In this document: one piece after another, positions 1-8,418 of the stretch
How positions within the stretch are numbered: the stretch's first letter is position 1
Layout of the letters: each line of letters begins with the position of its first letter
From: Streptomyces deccanensis
GTDB lineage: Bacteria; Actinomycetota; Actinomycetes; Streptomycetales; Streptomycetaceae
Direction: 5' to 3'
DNA length: 64,000 nucleotides
Assembly: GCF_022385335.1 (NCBI RefSeq)
Contig: NZ_CP092431.1
Location: 1,116,001-1,180,000 of the forward strand
Position numbers and translations under genes: made by a program
The notes under the pieces: model-generated
Told to the model about the DNA's origin: nothing
What the model saw: the letters and a program-made list of their open reading frames with translations, nothing else
Databases searched by the model: none

Positions 1-387
1 CATCGGGAACACGACCAGGTGCTGGAGGCCGTCCGCGCGGTTGGCGGCCGGCTGGAAGGCGAGCAGCGAGTCGAGGAAGTCGGGCACCTCGAAGCCCCCG
101 TCGGCCCAGCGCCTCAGGTCCTGGACGAGCGCCTCGTGGTAGGCGGCGTCGTGCGGCAGCAACGGGGACAGCGCCTCGACGGCCTCGACGATCTCCCGTA
201 CGGCCTGCTCGGCGGCGGCCTGAGCGGGGGCCCGCTCCGCGTCGAAGTCGATGGAGCCGTCCTTCGACTGCCATGGCCGGATCCGCTCCACGGCATCCTT
301 GAGCACGGGCCAGGCCGGATGCTCCACCACCCTACCGACCGAAGGAACAACGCCCTCCACGCCCATCTGCACAAGAATTTCCGTCAT
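1..387 (-). CDS. DUF6421 family protein, N-terminal part only (cut by left edge)
   Basis: The minus-strand frame opens at an ATG at 387 preceded by GGAGGA and runs off the left edge after 129 codons. The visible start MTEILVQMGVEGVVPSVGR and the later stretch DFLDSLLAFQPAANRADG match, from memory, the N-terminus of the DUF6421 family of actinomycetes, proteins of roughly 450 residues with no known function. Codon use is strongly GC3-biased, as in real genes here. Function cannot be inferred. It lies divergent to the glycerophosphodiesterase gene across a 415-base gap. Confidence 0.8.
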   Translation of the reverse strand, partial: MTEILVQMGVEGVVPSVGRVVEHPAWPVLKDAVERIRPWQSKDGSIDFDAERAPAQAAAEQAVREIVEAVEALSPLLPHDAAYHEALVQDLRRWADGGFEVPDFLDSLLAFQPAANRADGLQHLVVFPM

Positions 388-802
388 GACCCATCCTCCA
401 CGGGAGAACCTTTCGTAAGGACACCGTACGTAGCGAGGCTTCCTCACCGCAAGACCGATCATGAGCGGCCCAGCCGGAAATCTTCCCGCCACTCCCGGCA
501 CCTAACCGCTGAATCTCCTGTCACACGCGTCGTAGGTCACACTTCGTGCGTCGGGGTCTCCGCGCGGAGGGCACCCAGGGTCAACGCGCACCGGACTCGC
601 CCACTCAGGGATGACCTGATCGGTGCGGGCCAGGTGCGGAAACGGTCCTGTTCCCCGACGTGACACGGGGTGACACGACCCGAAAGGGCCCGTGCACATG
701 CGGATGCATCGCACGGCGGGAGGACTACGCTGCGCCCCAGCCGCGTGCCGCCCCTCCCCCGGTCGCGCGGTCCGAGCCGCCGTCGACGGAAGCGAGTCCA
801 CC
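388..802. other. Intergenic region between divergent genes
   Basis: This 415-base gap separates the DUF6421 start from the phosphodiesterase start. Frames open here, but none shows convincing codon bias together with a start and ribosome binding site. A short inverted repeat, CCTT-TCGT-AAGG at 409-420, lies just upstream of the DUF6421 ribosome binding site and could be a regulatory element. I see no RNA gene and assume the region holds the two divergent promoters. Confidence 0.4.
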
Positions 803-1486
803 TTGAACTTCCTCACCATCGGTCACCGCGGAGTCATGGGTGTCGAACCCGAGAACACCCTCCGTTCCTTCGTGGCCGCCGATCGCGCGGGCCTCGACGT
901 CATCGAACTCGATCTGCATCTGAGCAAGGACGGCGCGCTCGTCGTCATGCACGACGCGGATGTGGACCGGACGACGGACGGCACGGGCCCGATCGCCGAC
1001 AAGACCCTCGCCGAGCTGCGCGCCCTGGACGCGGGCCGCGGCGAGCGCGTGCCCACCTTCGAGGAGGTCCTGGACGCGGTACGGGCGCCGCTCCAGGCCG
1101 AGATCAAGGACACGGCGGCGGCCCGCGCCCTCGCCGAGGTCATGCACCGGCGCGACCTGGTCGGACGGGTCGAGGTGCTGTCCTTCCACGACGAGGCGGT
1201 CGCCGAGATCGCCCGTCTCGTGCCGGGCGTCCGTACCGCGCTGGTCGCCAGCCGCTTCGGCACCGACGTCGTGGACCGGGCGGTGGCGGTGGGCGCCGCC
1301 ACCCTGGTGCTGAACATCCGGCGGCTGACGCTGGAGGTCGTCGAGAAGGCCCGCAAGGCGAACCTGCGGATCATCGGCTGGGTGGTGAACACCCAGGACC
1401 ATCTGCGCCTGGTCCGCGCCCTCCAGCTGGACGGCGCGACGACCGACTACCCGGACATCAAACGCACGGGCCGCTTCACCGCCTGA
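803..1486 (+). CDS. Glycerophosphodiester phosphodiesterase
   Basis: A 227-residue cytoplasmic GDPD-type TIM barrel, predicted to hydrolyse glycerophosphodiesters to glycerol 3-phosphate and an alcohol. The N-terminal signature GHRGVMGVEPENTLRSF contains the catalytic HRG and the metal-binding E-N-T. ELDLHLSKDG and the HDADVDRTTDG motif follow, and the C-terminus has the family's IIGWVVNTQD. The frame is open further upstream to 692, but that extension is not family-like. I start at the TTG at 803, which gives the usual MNFLTIGHRG beginning with a purine-rich stretch upstream. It has no signal peptide, so it probably works on internal or imported substrates. Confidence 0.88.
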   Translation: MNFLTIGHRGVMGVEPENTLRSFVAADRAGLDVIELDLHLSKDGALVVMHDADVDRTTDGTGPIADKTLAELRALDAGRGERVPTFEEVLDAVRAPLQAEIKDTAAARALAEVMHRRDLVGRVEVLSFHDEAVAEIARLVPGVRTALVASRFGTDVVDRAVAVGAATLVLNIRRLTLEVVEKARKANLRIIGWVVNTQDHLRLVRALQLDGATTDYPDIKRTGRFTA

Positions 1487-1502
1487 CCCCCGCGCCCCGC
1501 CG

Positions 1503-2042
1503 CTACGCCAGCTCCTTGACCAGCAGCTCGAACCGCAGGTCGTCCCGCCGCGGGATGCCGAAGCGCTCGTCGCCGTACGGGAACGGGGTCATCCGTCCCG
1601 TACGGCGGTAACCGCGCCGCTCGTACCAGGCGATGAGGTCGTCCCGTACGGAGATCACGGTCATGTGCATCTCCGTGGCACCCCAGGTCTCGCGCACGAT
1701 CCGTTCCGCCTCGGCGATGATCACCTTGCCGAGGCCGGCGCCCTGGAGGGCCGGGCTGACCGCGAACATCCCGAAGTAGGCGTGCGCGCCGCGGTGTTCG
1801 AGCTGGCAGCAGGCGACGACCGTGCCGTCCCGCTCGACGGTGAGCAGTCGGCTGTCGGGGGCCTTGATGACCGCGAGGACACCCTCGGGGTCGGTCCGCT
1901 GCCCTTCGAGGATGTCCGCCTCCGTGGTCCATCCGGCCCGGCTGGAGTCCCCTCGGTACGCCGACTCGATCAGCGCGACGAGGACGTCCACGTCGGCGTC
2001 GGTGGCGTCCCGGAACGTCAGATCGGTGGCGGCGGTGTCCAC
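1503..2042 (-). CDS. GNAT family N-acetyltransferase
   Basis: A 179-residue single-domain acetyltransferase. The acetyl-CoA pyrophosphate loop is visible as VSPALQGAGLGKVIIAEAE, preceded by the beta strand AHAYFGMFAV, with the late motif DLIAWYERRGYRRTGRM typical of GNATs. The start is the GTG at 2042, five to six bases after AGGAG. The longer open frame to 2117 lacks a ribosome binding site. It converges with the phosphodiesterase gene (16 bases apart) and diverges from the VOC gene (89 bases). The substrate is unknown. Confidence 0.85.
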   Translation of the reverse strand: MDTAATDLTFRDATDADVDVLVALIESAYRGDSSRAGWTTEADILEGQRTDPEGVLAVIKAPDSRLLTVERDGTVVACCQLEHRGAHAYFGMFAVSPALQGAGLGKVIIAEAERIVRETWGATEMHMTVISVRDDLIAWYERRGYRRTGRMTPFPYGDERFGIPRRDDLRFELLVKELA

Positions 2043-2131
2043 GGGCTGCTCCTGGTAGATCCGCGGGGCTCGAACACCGAAGAGGGTAGCGACAGCCCGT
2101 CCCCGGCGGAGCACCACCTACCCTCGATCGC

Positions 2132-2524
2132 ATGATCCACGTACTGAGCAGCCGCACCCTCCTGCGCCCCACCGACCCGGAGCGTTCCCGCGTCTTCTAC
2201 GGCGAGCAGCTCGGGCTCCCCGTGTACCGCGAGTTCGGTACGGGCGAGCACCGGGGTGTCGTGTACTTCCTCGGTGGCGGTTTCCTGGAGGTCGCGGGCC
2301 GCTCCGAGACGCCGCCGTCGCCCGCGCTGAAGCTGTGGCTCCAGGTCGCGGACGTGACGGCGGCGCACGCGGAACTGCTGGCGGCCGGGGTGGAGGTGCG
2401 CCGGCCACCGGTGCGGGAGCCCTGGGGTCTGATCGAGATGTGGATCGCCGACCCGGACGGCACGGAGATCGTGCTCGTGGAGATCCCGGCGGACCACCCG
2501 CTGCGCTATCGGCCGGGGATCTGA
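2132..2524 (+). CDS. VOC (glyoxalase/bleomycin-resistance) family protein
   Basis: A 130-residue protein with one vicinal-oxygen-chelate fold. The start VLSSRTLLRPTDPERSRVFY, the central GVVYFLGGGFLEVAG and the C-terminal WIADPDGTEIVLVE are the usual paired beta-alpha-beta-beta-beta landmarks. The acidic residue in the last motif is a likely metal ligand. The family includes glyoxalases, dioxygenases and antibiotic-binding proteins, and the sequence does not say which this is. It starts with ATG at 2132, divergent from the GNAT gene. Confidence 0.82.
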   Translation: MIHVLSSRTLLRPTDPERSRVFYGEQLGLPVYREFGTGEHRGVVYFLGGGFLEVAGRSETPPSPALKLWLQVADVTAAHAELLAAGVEVRRPPVREPWGLIEMWIADPDGTEIVLVEIPADHPLRYRPGI

Positions 2525-2580
2525 CGGGGCGCACGCCGGCGGCCGGGGTCGGCGCCGCGTCACTCGGGCGCCGGTTCGTC

Positions 2581-3129
2581 TCAGGCGCGCGGCAGGCCCA
2601 GGCGGCCTTCCAGCTGGATGAGCAACTCGCCCAGCAGGACGGCGAGTTCGCGCCGGTCGCCGGTGCCCACGCCGGAGAGCACGGTCTCCTCGTACGCCAG
2701 TTGCTCCGGCATGACGCTGTCCACGAGGTCGCGGCCGGTGTCGGTGAGACGGACATGGGCGACGCGCCGGTCGCGTGAGTCGCCCCGGCGCTCGACGAGA
2801 CCCCGCTCGGTGAGCAGCTTGAGGCGCTTGGTGACGGCGGCGCCGGAGGCGAACGTCTCCCGGGCGATCTCACTGGGCGTCAGCTCGTGGCCCGTGCGGC
2901 GCAGGGTGCCGAGGACGTCGAACTCGGGGCGGGTGAGCCCGGCGTGACGCAGGGGCGCGTCCTCGGCCTGCTGGAGGAGGGCGGCACAGCGGTTGACGCG
3001 GCCGATGATCTCCATCGGCGCGGTGTCGAGACCGGGGTGCACCGTCTGCCACTGGCGCACCACCTTGGCGACCGTGTCTCCGAGAGCCGCGCCGCTGCCC
3101 GTCCCCGCCCGCCCGTTGCCTGCCGTCAT
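2581..3129 (-). CDS. MarR family transcriptional regulator
   Basis: A 182-residue winged-helix regulator. LTRPEFDVLGTLRR, LTPSEIARETFASGAAVTKR and the wing LVERRGDSRDRRVAHVRLT give the complete MarR signature, with dimerisation helices at both ends. The ATG at 3129 overlaps the TGA of the upstream FUSC gene as ATGA, so the two are almost certainly co-translated and the regulator probably controls its partner exporter. A frame open on this strand from 5232 is an accidental extension. A likely operator lies at 4776-4791. Confidence 0.9.
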   Translation of the reverse strand: MTAGNGRAGTGSGAALGDTVAKVVRQWQTVHPGLDTAPMEIIGRVNRCAALLQQAEDAPLRHAGLTRPEFDVLGTLRRTGHELTPSEIARETFASGAAVTKRLKLLTERGLVERRGDSRDRRVAHVRLTDTGRDLVDSVMPEQLAYEETVLSGVGTGDRRELAVLLGELLIQLEGRLGLPRA

Positions 3130-4757
3130 GCCCGTGCGCCCTCCGCTGCCTGGAACCCGTGCTGTCGTACCGTCGCCGCGAGCGTACGGTGTCCGGCCTG
3201 CTCGACGTGTGTCACCCGCTCCGACGGCAGGGCGCGTTGCCACCATTCGCCGCTCGCGGTGTCGGAGGCGGCACGCAGTTCGACGAGGGCCGCGGCCAGG
3301 TCGCGCCGGGCGGCGCGCAGGGCGCCGGGGGTGGCGGCCGGGTCGGCGGCGGTGCGGAGCGTGTGCGCGTGGGCGCGCTCCACGACGGCGACGGAGTGGG
3401 CGACCCGGTCGCCGGCGCGCCTGTTGGTGACGACGACCGCCGTGAGGAAGCCGACCAGAGCGCCGACGAGCGTGTCCGAGAGCCGGTCGGTGATCAGCTC
3501 CGCGGGGTCGGTGAAGCGGACGAACTCGGTGACGAGGAGGGCCATCGGGGTGACGCAGACGGAGCCGAGCCAGTAGTTGCGGCTGATGAGGGCCTCGGCG
3601 CCGAAGGCGAGCGCCAGGCAGCACAGTACGAGCGCCGCCGGGCCGAGGTGGGCGAGCGGGACCAGGGCGGCGAAGGCCGGCACCCCGGCGAGGTTGCCGA
3701 CGACGCGCTGGACGCCCCGGCTCCAGGTGAGCGTGAGGTTCGCCTGGTAGAGCGAGGCGGCGGTGACGAGGGCCCAGTAGGGGCGGCCGACCCCGATCGC
3801 GAGGGAGGCGTACCCGGCGAGGGCGCACCCGAGGGCGGTGCGTACCGCGAGGGGGGCGAGCGGACCGAGCGCACTCCCCAGAGGGGGCCGCCGGGCAGGG
3901 CGTCCGTACTCCGCGTCGAGCCGTGCGTCGGCCGCCGGCGCGGGGGCGGCTCGCCGGCGGCGTGCGGCGGCGAGCGGACTCCGGGCGAGAGCGCGCAGTC
4001 GGTCGGGGTCCGCCTCGGTGGGCGCGGCGAGTGCGACGTCGGCGCGGACCAGGAGCGCCGCGAGGGCTCGCCGGGGCTCGGTGCGGGGGCCGGCGGTCAG
4101 CAGGGTCTGCCAGGCGGTGTGCACGGCGGTCGCGGCGGCCGTGTGGGACCCGGGCCGCTCGGGTGCCTCGACGTGGGAGGCCACCGCGTTCAGCGCCTGG
4201 GCGGTGGCGCGGCGCTCCGGACCGTACGGGCGCGGCAGTCCCGGGGCCATGCAGACGAGCCAGGCCCAGGCGCCCGCGACGGCGGCCACGGCGAGATGGC
4301 CGGGGACCTGGGCGGGGCTCTGGGGCACGAAAAGGGCCGCCGAGGTGACGAACGTGAAGATGACGTTGGCGGGCGGTCCGATCCGGCTCGCGTCGCACAG
4401 GACCTTCTGCGCGGCGGCGAGCAGCGCGCCCACGGTCACCAGCACCACCGCGTTCATGGTGAGCGAGGCGGTGACCAGGGCGACCGCGAGTCCGGCGACC
4501 ATGCCGAGCACGACCCGGGCGAGGGTCAGGGCGCGGGCCGCGTAGGGGCGGTGGTGGGCGTAGAGCGCGCACAGGGAGCCGGCCATCGCGTACATCGCCA
4601 GGTCGAGGCGGTCGAGGGCCAGGAGGGTGAGGTTCGGCGGTGCCGTCGCGACGACCACGCTGAGCGCGGGCTTGAACCAGATCTCCGAGGGGCGGTTCAC
4701 CCGGAGGACACCGGAGAGCGGGAGCCGGCGGATGCGGGGTGGTCGGACGCTGCGCAT
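3126..4757 (-). CDS. FUSC family membrane protein (aromatic-acid-exporter-like)
   Basis: A 543-residue integral membrane protein with two blocks of hydrophobic helices (about residues 30-170 and 330-440) separated by a cytoplasmic helical domain, the layout of FUSC/YccS/AaeB-type proteins. Family members include efflux systems for aromatic acids. The substrate here is not known. It starts with ATG at 4757, only about 20 bases from a candidate operator, and is translationally coupled to the downstream MarR gene, so efflux under MarR control is the simplest reading. Confidence 0.82.
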   Translation of the reverse strand: MRSVRPPRIRRLPLSGVLRVNRPSEIWFKPALSVVVATAPPNLTLLALDRLDLAMYAMAGSLCALYAHHRPYAARALTLARVVLGMVAGLAVALVTASLTMNAVVLVTVGALLAAAQKVLCDASRIGPPANVIFTFVTSAALFVPQSPAQVPGHLAVAAVAGAWAWLVCMAPGLPRPYGPERRATAQALNAVASHVEAPERPGSHTAAATAVHTAWQTLLTAGPRTEPRRALAALLVRADVALAAPTEADPDRLRALARSPLAAARRRRAAPAPAADARLDAEYGRPARRPPLGSALGPLAPLAVRTALGCALAGYASLAIGVGRPYWALVTAASLYQANLTLTWSRGVQRVVGNLAGVPAFAALVPLAHLGPAALVLCCLALAFGAEALISRNYWLGSVCVTPMALLVTEFVRFTDPAELITDRLSDTLVGALVGFLTAVVVTNRRAGDRVAHSVAVVERAHAHTLRTAADPAATPGALRAARRDLAAALVELRAASDTASGEWWQRALPSERVTHVEQAGHRTLAATVRQHGFQAAEGARA

Positions 4758-4775
4758 GCGACAACCTTAGCTGGT

Positions 4776-4791
4776 GTTTTACTCGTGAAAC
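4776..4791. promoter_or_regulatory. Candidate MarR operator upstream of the FUSC-MarR operon
   Basis: GTTTTAC-TC-GTGAAAC is an imperfect inverted repeat (six of seven positions pair) placed 19 bases before the FUSC start codon. It is AT-rich against a very GC-rich background. Position and symmetry suit a MarR-type repressor binding its own promoter. This is inference from sequence only. Confidence 0.4.
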
Positions 4792-4973
4792 ATATTGACG
4801 GACTGACGGACTGTGGCACTCGTCTCGTGGCGCGCACTCCCGCGCGCTCCCCCGCGTACACCCTTGCGCTCGTATGCGCGCCATCGGGCCCGGGCATGCC
4901 CTGACCGACTGTCCGACCTCACTCTCAGCACGACCCATGTCGTCGAACGGGAAGTCGAACGGGGAGGTGCGCG

Positions 4974-5528
4974 GTGCACGGACCGGTGTCGGCCGGCTGG
5001 CTGCTGGTCGCGCTGTGCGCGGTGACCGGGGCGTACTGCCTGCTGCGGATGCGCAGCGCCGTGGAGGAGCAGCGGCGCGCCGCCGGCGGTGAGGCGCTGA
5101 TGGGGTTCGGCATGGCGGCGATGGCCGTGCCCGCCGCGGCCGTGGCTCCGCCGCGCTGGGCCTGGCTCCTCTACACCCTCGTGTTCGGCGCGGCCGCGGT
5201 GCGCGCGCTGTGGGCGGCCCGCGCGGGCGCACACCATCTGCACCATCTGGTGGGTGCGCTGGCGATGGTCTACATGGCCGCCGTCATGGCCCTCGCGCCG
5301 GGTGGCGGCCACGGCGGTACGGGGCTGCCTCCGGTGACGGGGGCGCTGCTGGTGTACTTCGCCGGGTACGTGGTGTGGGCGGGGCTCCGGCTCGTGCCCG
5401 TACCGGCCGCCGCGCGGACGGGGGTGCGGGCCGGGGGCGCGACGGGCTGGGGAGACCGGCCGGAGCTGGCGCGGGCCTGTCGACTGTCCATGGGCATCGG
5501 GATGTTCGCCATGCTGCTGACGGTCTGA
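4974..5528 (+). CDS. DUF5134 family membrane protein
   Basis: A 184-residue protein with about six short hydrophobic segments and a central GAHHLHHLVGALAMVYMAA stretch, matching the DUF5134 family of actinobacterial membrane proteins. The clustered histidines could bind metal, but no function is established. It starts with GTG at 4974 behind GGGGAGG. It sits 91 bases upstream of the M56 protease gene on the same strand, a plausible two-gene unit. Confidence 0.78.
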   Translation: MHGPVSAGWLLVALCAVTGAYCLLRMRSAVEEQRRAAGGEALMGFGMAAMAVPAAAVAPPRWAWLLYTLVFGAAAVRALWAARAGAHHLHHLVGALAMVYMAAVMALAPGGGHGGTGLPPVTGALLVYFAGYVVWAGLRLVPVPAAARTGVRAGGATGWGDRPELARACRLSMGIGMFAMLLTV

Positions 5529-5619
5529 ACCGCCGCGGACGACGACCGGTCGTGGTCTGCGTCACTTCGGTGGCTCGGCCCGTGTCGCCGTGCGCCGGCG
5601 CGCTCATAGGCTGCGCCTC

Positions 5620-6561
5620 ATGATGGTCCCCGCGGCGTTGTTGCTGCTCGGCGCCCTGACCGCCGTCGTCGCCCCGCGACTGCTGGCCCGCGCCGACTGG
5701 CCGGACCGTGAACCGGTGGTCGCCCTGTGGGTGTGGCAGTGCGTGGTGGCGGCGGTGCTGCTGTGTTGTGCGCTGTCGATGGCGCTGAGCGCGGCGGCGG
5801 CCTGGACGGTGGTGCGCGGGCGGGTGTTCGCGCCCGCGCCGCAGGGGGTCGTGGACGCGTACGCGCTGGACAGCGGCGGCTCCTGGGCCGTGGGCACCGC
5901 CGTCGCCCTCGCGGGCGGCGGGCTGTGGACCGGGACGATGCTGGTCCGCGAGGTCCTCGGGGCCCGGCGGGAGCGCCGTCGCCGCCATGCCGAACTCCGG
6001 CTGCGCGCCCCGCTGTTGCCCGGCGAGGAGCCGGACGGCGACCGGCTTGTCGTGGTCGAGGGCGAGCGGCCGGACGCCTGGTGGCTGCCCGGCCCGACGC
6101 CCCGACTGGTCATCACCACGGCCGCGTTGCGTCGGCTGAAGGGCCGGGAGGTGGACGCGGTGGTCGCCCATGAGCAGGGGCACGCGCGGGCACGGCACCA
6201 CTGGCTGCTGCACTGTTCGGCCGCGCTCGCGGACGGATTCCCCCGGGTTCCGGTGTTCGCGGCGTTCCGCGACGAGATGCACCGGCTGGTCGAACTCGCC
6301 GCCGACGACACGGCCTCCCGTCGCCACGGCCGTCTCACCATCGCCCTCGCCCTGGTCGGCCTCAACGAGGACCGGGGGGTGTTCGGCCCCTGTCCGACCC
6401 CCGAGGACCATGTGCCGCAGCGCGTCGACCGGCTGCTCGCGCCCCCGGAACGCCTCACGCCGGCGCACCGGCTGCGGCTGACCGCGTACGCCGCCCTGGT
6501 GCCGGCCGTACCGGTGCTGGTGGCTTTCGTTCCCGCGTTGCGGGCACTCGGTAGGTCGTGA
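5620..6561 (+). CDS. M56 family zinc metallopeptidase
   Basis: A 313-residue membrane protease of the BlaR1/MecR1 peptidase family without a sensor domain. Hydrophobic helices flank a cytoplasmic catalytic region containing VVAHEQGHARARHH (the HExxH zinc motif) and the downstream ELAADDTASRR, whose acidic residue is the usual third ligand. I start at the first of two adjacent ATGs (5620), because the open frame back to 5590 adds a non-hydrophobic, arginine-rich piece. In many streptomycetes such genes sit next to a BlaI-type repressor. None is present here. Confidence 0.85.
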   Translation: MMVPAALLLLGALTAVVAPRLLARADWPDREPVVALWVWQCVVAAVLLCCALSMALSAAAAWTVVRGRVFAPAPQGVVDAYALDSGGSWAVGTAVALAGGGLWTGTMLVREVLGARRERRRRHAELRLRAPLLPGEEPDGDRLVVVEGERPDAWWLPGPTPRLVITTAALRRLKGREVDAVVAHEQGHARARHHWLLHCSAALADGFPRVPVFAAFRDEMHRLVELAADDTASRRHGRLTIALALVGLNEDRGVFGPCPTPEDHVPQRVDRLLAPPERLTPAHRLRLTAYAALVPAVPVLVAFVPALRALGRS

Positions 6562-6695
6562 CATGGCAAAGAAAGGGCCAAGACGAGCCCAAGGACAACG
6601 TGCGGCGTGACGGCTTTGCTCCGGTCGCGGGGCGTGACAGTGATCTCACGCCTCGGCATTGGCCCGAGGCCCCGGGAGTCGGCCAGGATCGCTGT

Positions 6696-7379
6696 ATGCA
6701 CACCCCCACCGTCGACTCGCCGCCCCACCGGCCGTCGACCCACCGCACCGCCCGCGCCGCCGCGGCCTTCGCGGCGCCGTCCTTCCTGCTGCTCGTCCTG
6801 GTCGCGATCTCGTGGGCGCCACTCATGTCGCTGGACGAGAGCATCGCGAACACCACCCACGGATGGGCCGTCGACGAACCGGGCGTCACCCACGCGTTCC
6901 GCATCCTGACGGACTGGGTCTGGGACCCGGTGACGATGCGTCTGCTGGCGGCGGCCGCCGCGATCTGGCTGGTGTGGCGCCACCGGGAATGGTGGCTCGC
7001 CGTCTGGCTGGCGGTCACCTGCGCGGCGGGCACGGCGTTGCAGCAGGCGTTGAAGGCCGCCGTCGGCCGGGAAAGGCCCGCGTGGCCCGACCCCGTCGAC
7101 TCCGCCCACTACGCCGCGTATCCGTCGGGCCACGCCATGACGGCCACGGTCGTCCTCGGGCTGATGGTGTGGCTGCTGCACCTGTACGGGGCCAGTCGTA
7201 CCGTCGTGCGCACGGCCGTGGCGGTGACCGCCGTCTCGGTCGTGGGCGTCGGGCTGACCCGGATCTGGCTGGGCGTGCACTGGGCGTCGGACGTGCTGGG
7301 CGGCTGGCTGCTGGGCGGTCTGACGATCGCGCTGGCGGTGCTCGCGTACGAGAAGTGGGGCGCGCCGAGGCGTACTTGA
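6696..7379 (+). CDS. PAP2 superfamily membrane phosphatase
   Basis: A 227-residue six-helix membrane phosphatase, probably acting on a lipid phosphate or undecaprenyl pyrophosphate at the outer face of the membrane. All three PAP2 motifs are present: KAAVGRERP (KxxxxxxRP), PSGH, and TRIWLGVHWASD (RxxxxxHxxxD). The start is the ATG at 6696 with AGGA upstream. The open extension to 6558 is polar and lacks a ribosome binding site. The HAD gene follows after 32 bases on the same strand. Confidence 0.88.
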   Translation: MHTPTVDSPPHRPSTHRTARAAAAFAAPSFLLLVLVAISWAPLMSLDESIANTTHGWAVDEPGVTHAFRILTDWVWDPVTMRLLAAAAAIWLVWRHREWWLAVWLAVTCAAGTALQQALKAAVGRERPAWPDPVDSAHYAAYPSGHAMTATVVLGLMVWLLHLYGASRTVVRTAVAVTAVSVVGVGLTRIWLGVHWASDVLGGWLLGGLTIALAVLAYEKWGAPRRT

Positions 7380-7411
7380 CCGGGTCCGCGCCGCCACGAA
7401 AGATCGACGGC

Positions 7412-8110
7412 ATGACGGTCAAGGGAGTGCTGTTCGACTTCTCCGGGACGCTCTTCCGCGTGGAGTCCACCGAGTCCTGGCTCCGCGCGGTCCTCACCGC
7501 CTCCTCGCTCACCCTGCCCGAGGCGGAGTTGGTCCGGGCGGCCGAGGCACTGGAGCGGGCGGGCGCCCTGCCGGGCGGCGCCGTCCCGGCGGAGACGCCG
7601 ACCGGGGACCTGGCCGCTCTGTGGGCGCTGCGGGACCGGAGCGCCGAGGAGCACCGGGCCGCCTTCACCGGGCTGTCCCGTCGTGTCACGCTCCCCGACC
7701 CGACGCTCCACGACGCGCTGTACGACCGCCATATGACACCGGCGGCCTGGAGTCCGTACCCGGACGCGGTCGACGTCCTCGTCGGCCTGCGGGCACGCGG
7801 GGTGGCCGTCGGTGTGGTGAGCAACATCGGCTGGGACCTGCGGCCCGTGTTCCGCGCGCACGGCCTCGACCCGTACGTCGACGTGTACGTGCTGTCGTAC
7901 GAGCACGGCGTGCAGAAGCCGGACCCGCGGCTGTTCGCGATCGCCTGCGCGGCGCTCGGTGTCGACGCGCGGGACACCCTGATGGTCGGCGACGACCGGC
8001 GGGCCGACGCCGGTGCGGCGACGCTGGGGTGCGGGGTGCACTTCGTGGACCATCTGCCCGTCGCGGAGCGGCCGGACGGGCTGCGGCGGGTGCTGGAACT
8101 GCTGGACTGA
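7412..8110 (+). CDS. HAD superfamily hydrolase
   Basis: A 232-residue haloacid-dehalogenase-type phosphatase. Motif I is VLFDFSGTLF (catalytic aspartates with S in place of the usual D before G), motif II is VVSNIGWD, motif III is GVQKPDPRLF, and motif IV is MVGDDRRADAGAA. The helical cap spans about residues 20-110. The substrate is unknown. The ATG at 7412 lies 32 bases after the PAP2 stop, so the two are likely cotranscribed. Structured DNA follows the gene. Confidence 0.86.
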   Translation: MTVKGVLFDFSGTLFRVESTESWLRAVLTASSLTLPEAELVRAAEALERAGALPGGAVPAETPTGDLAALWALRDRSAEEHRAAFTGLSRRVTLPDPTLHDALYDRHMTPAAWSPYPDAVDVLVGLRARGVAVGVVSNIGWDLRPVFRAHGLDPYVDVYVLSYEHGVQKPDPRLFAIACAALGVDARDTLMVGDDRRADAGAATLGCGVHFVDHLPVAERPDGLRRVLELLD

Positions 8111-8168
8111 GCCGGTGCCGGCCGCCGCCCCGCGAGGGGCCGTGCGTCCGAGTCCCGTGCGCAGGGCG

Positions 8169-8230
8169 GCTGTTCGTCGCCACCGGACGTCCGTCCCGGA
8201 CCGTCCCCCGTGCGGCCCGGGACGAACAGC
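8169..8230. terminator. Long inverted repeat after the HAD gene
   Basis: GCTGTTCGTC (8169-8178) is perfectly complementary to GACGAACAGC (8221-8230). An inner pair, CGTCCCGG and CCGGGACG, nests inside. The element lies 60 bases after the HAD stop and could form a large factor-independent terminator or an RNA structure. The remaining bases up to 8418 hold only the second hairpin and a doubtful 29-codon ORF. Confidence 0.4.
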
Positions 8231-8360
8231 GGCCGGGCGGGCCCACACAGGGTCGCCGCCCGGAAGCGCTGAGTATAGTTCGCCGTTCGTCGATCGACGC
8301 GGGAGTTACCGGATGTCCTCGCGCGGCTCCCCGTTCGGCGCGGTCGCCGGGAGCGCGGTG

Positions 8361-8390
8361 TCCCGCCGGGCCGCGAAGGGCCCGGCGGGA
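8361..8390. terminator. Bidirectional hairpin terminator between convergent genes
   Basis: TCCCGCCGGGCC (8361-8372) pairs perfectly with GGCCCGGCGGGA (8379-8390) around a six-base loop. This 12-bp GC stem lies between the HAD gene (plus) and the LVIVD gene (minus), where a two-way terminator is expected. As usual in Streptomyces there is no clear T-tract. Confidence 0.6.
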
Positions 8391-8418
8391 CGCGTGACGT
8401 GACCGCGTCGCGGTACTT

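Noticed and set aside
2581..5232. 883-codon open frame on the minus strand
   Set aside because: Only the last 182 codons, after the ATG at 3129, form the MarR protein. The rest runs opposite to or out of frame with the FUSC gene and is arginine/proline-rich noise.
8313..8402. 29-codon ORF with GGGAG upstream
   Set aside because: It lies mostly inside a perfect 12-bp terminator hairpin between convergent genes and has no recognisable feature. The hairpin explains the sequence better.
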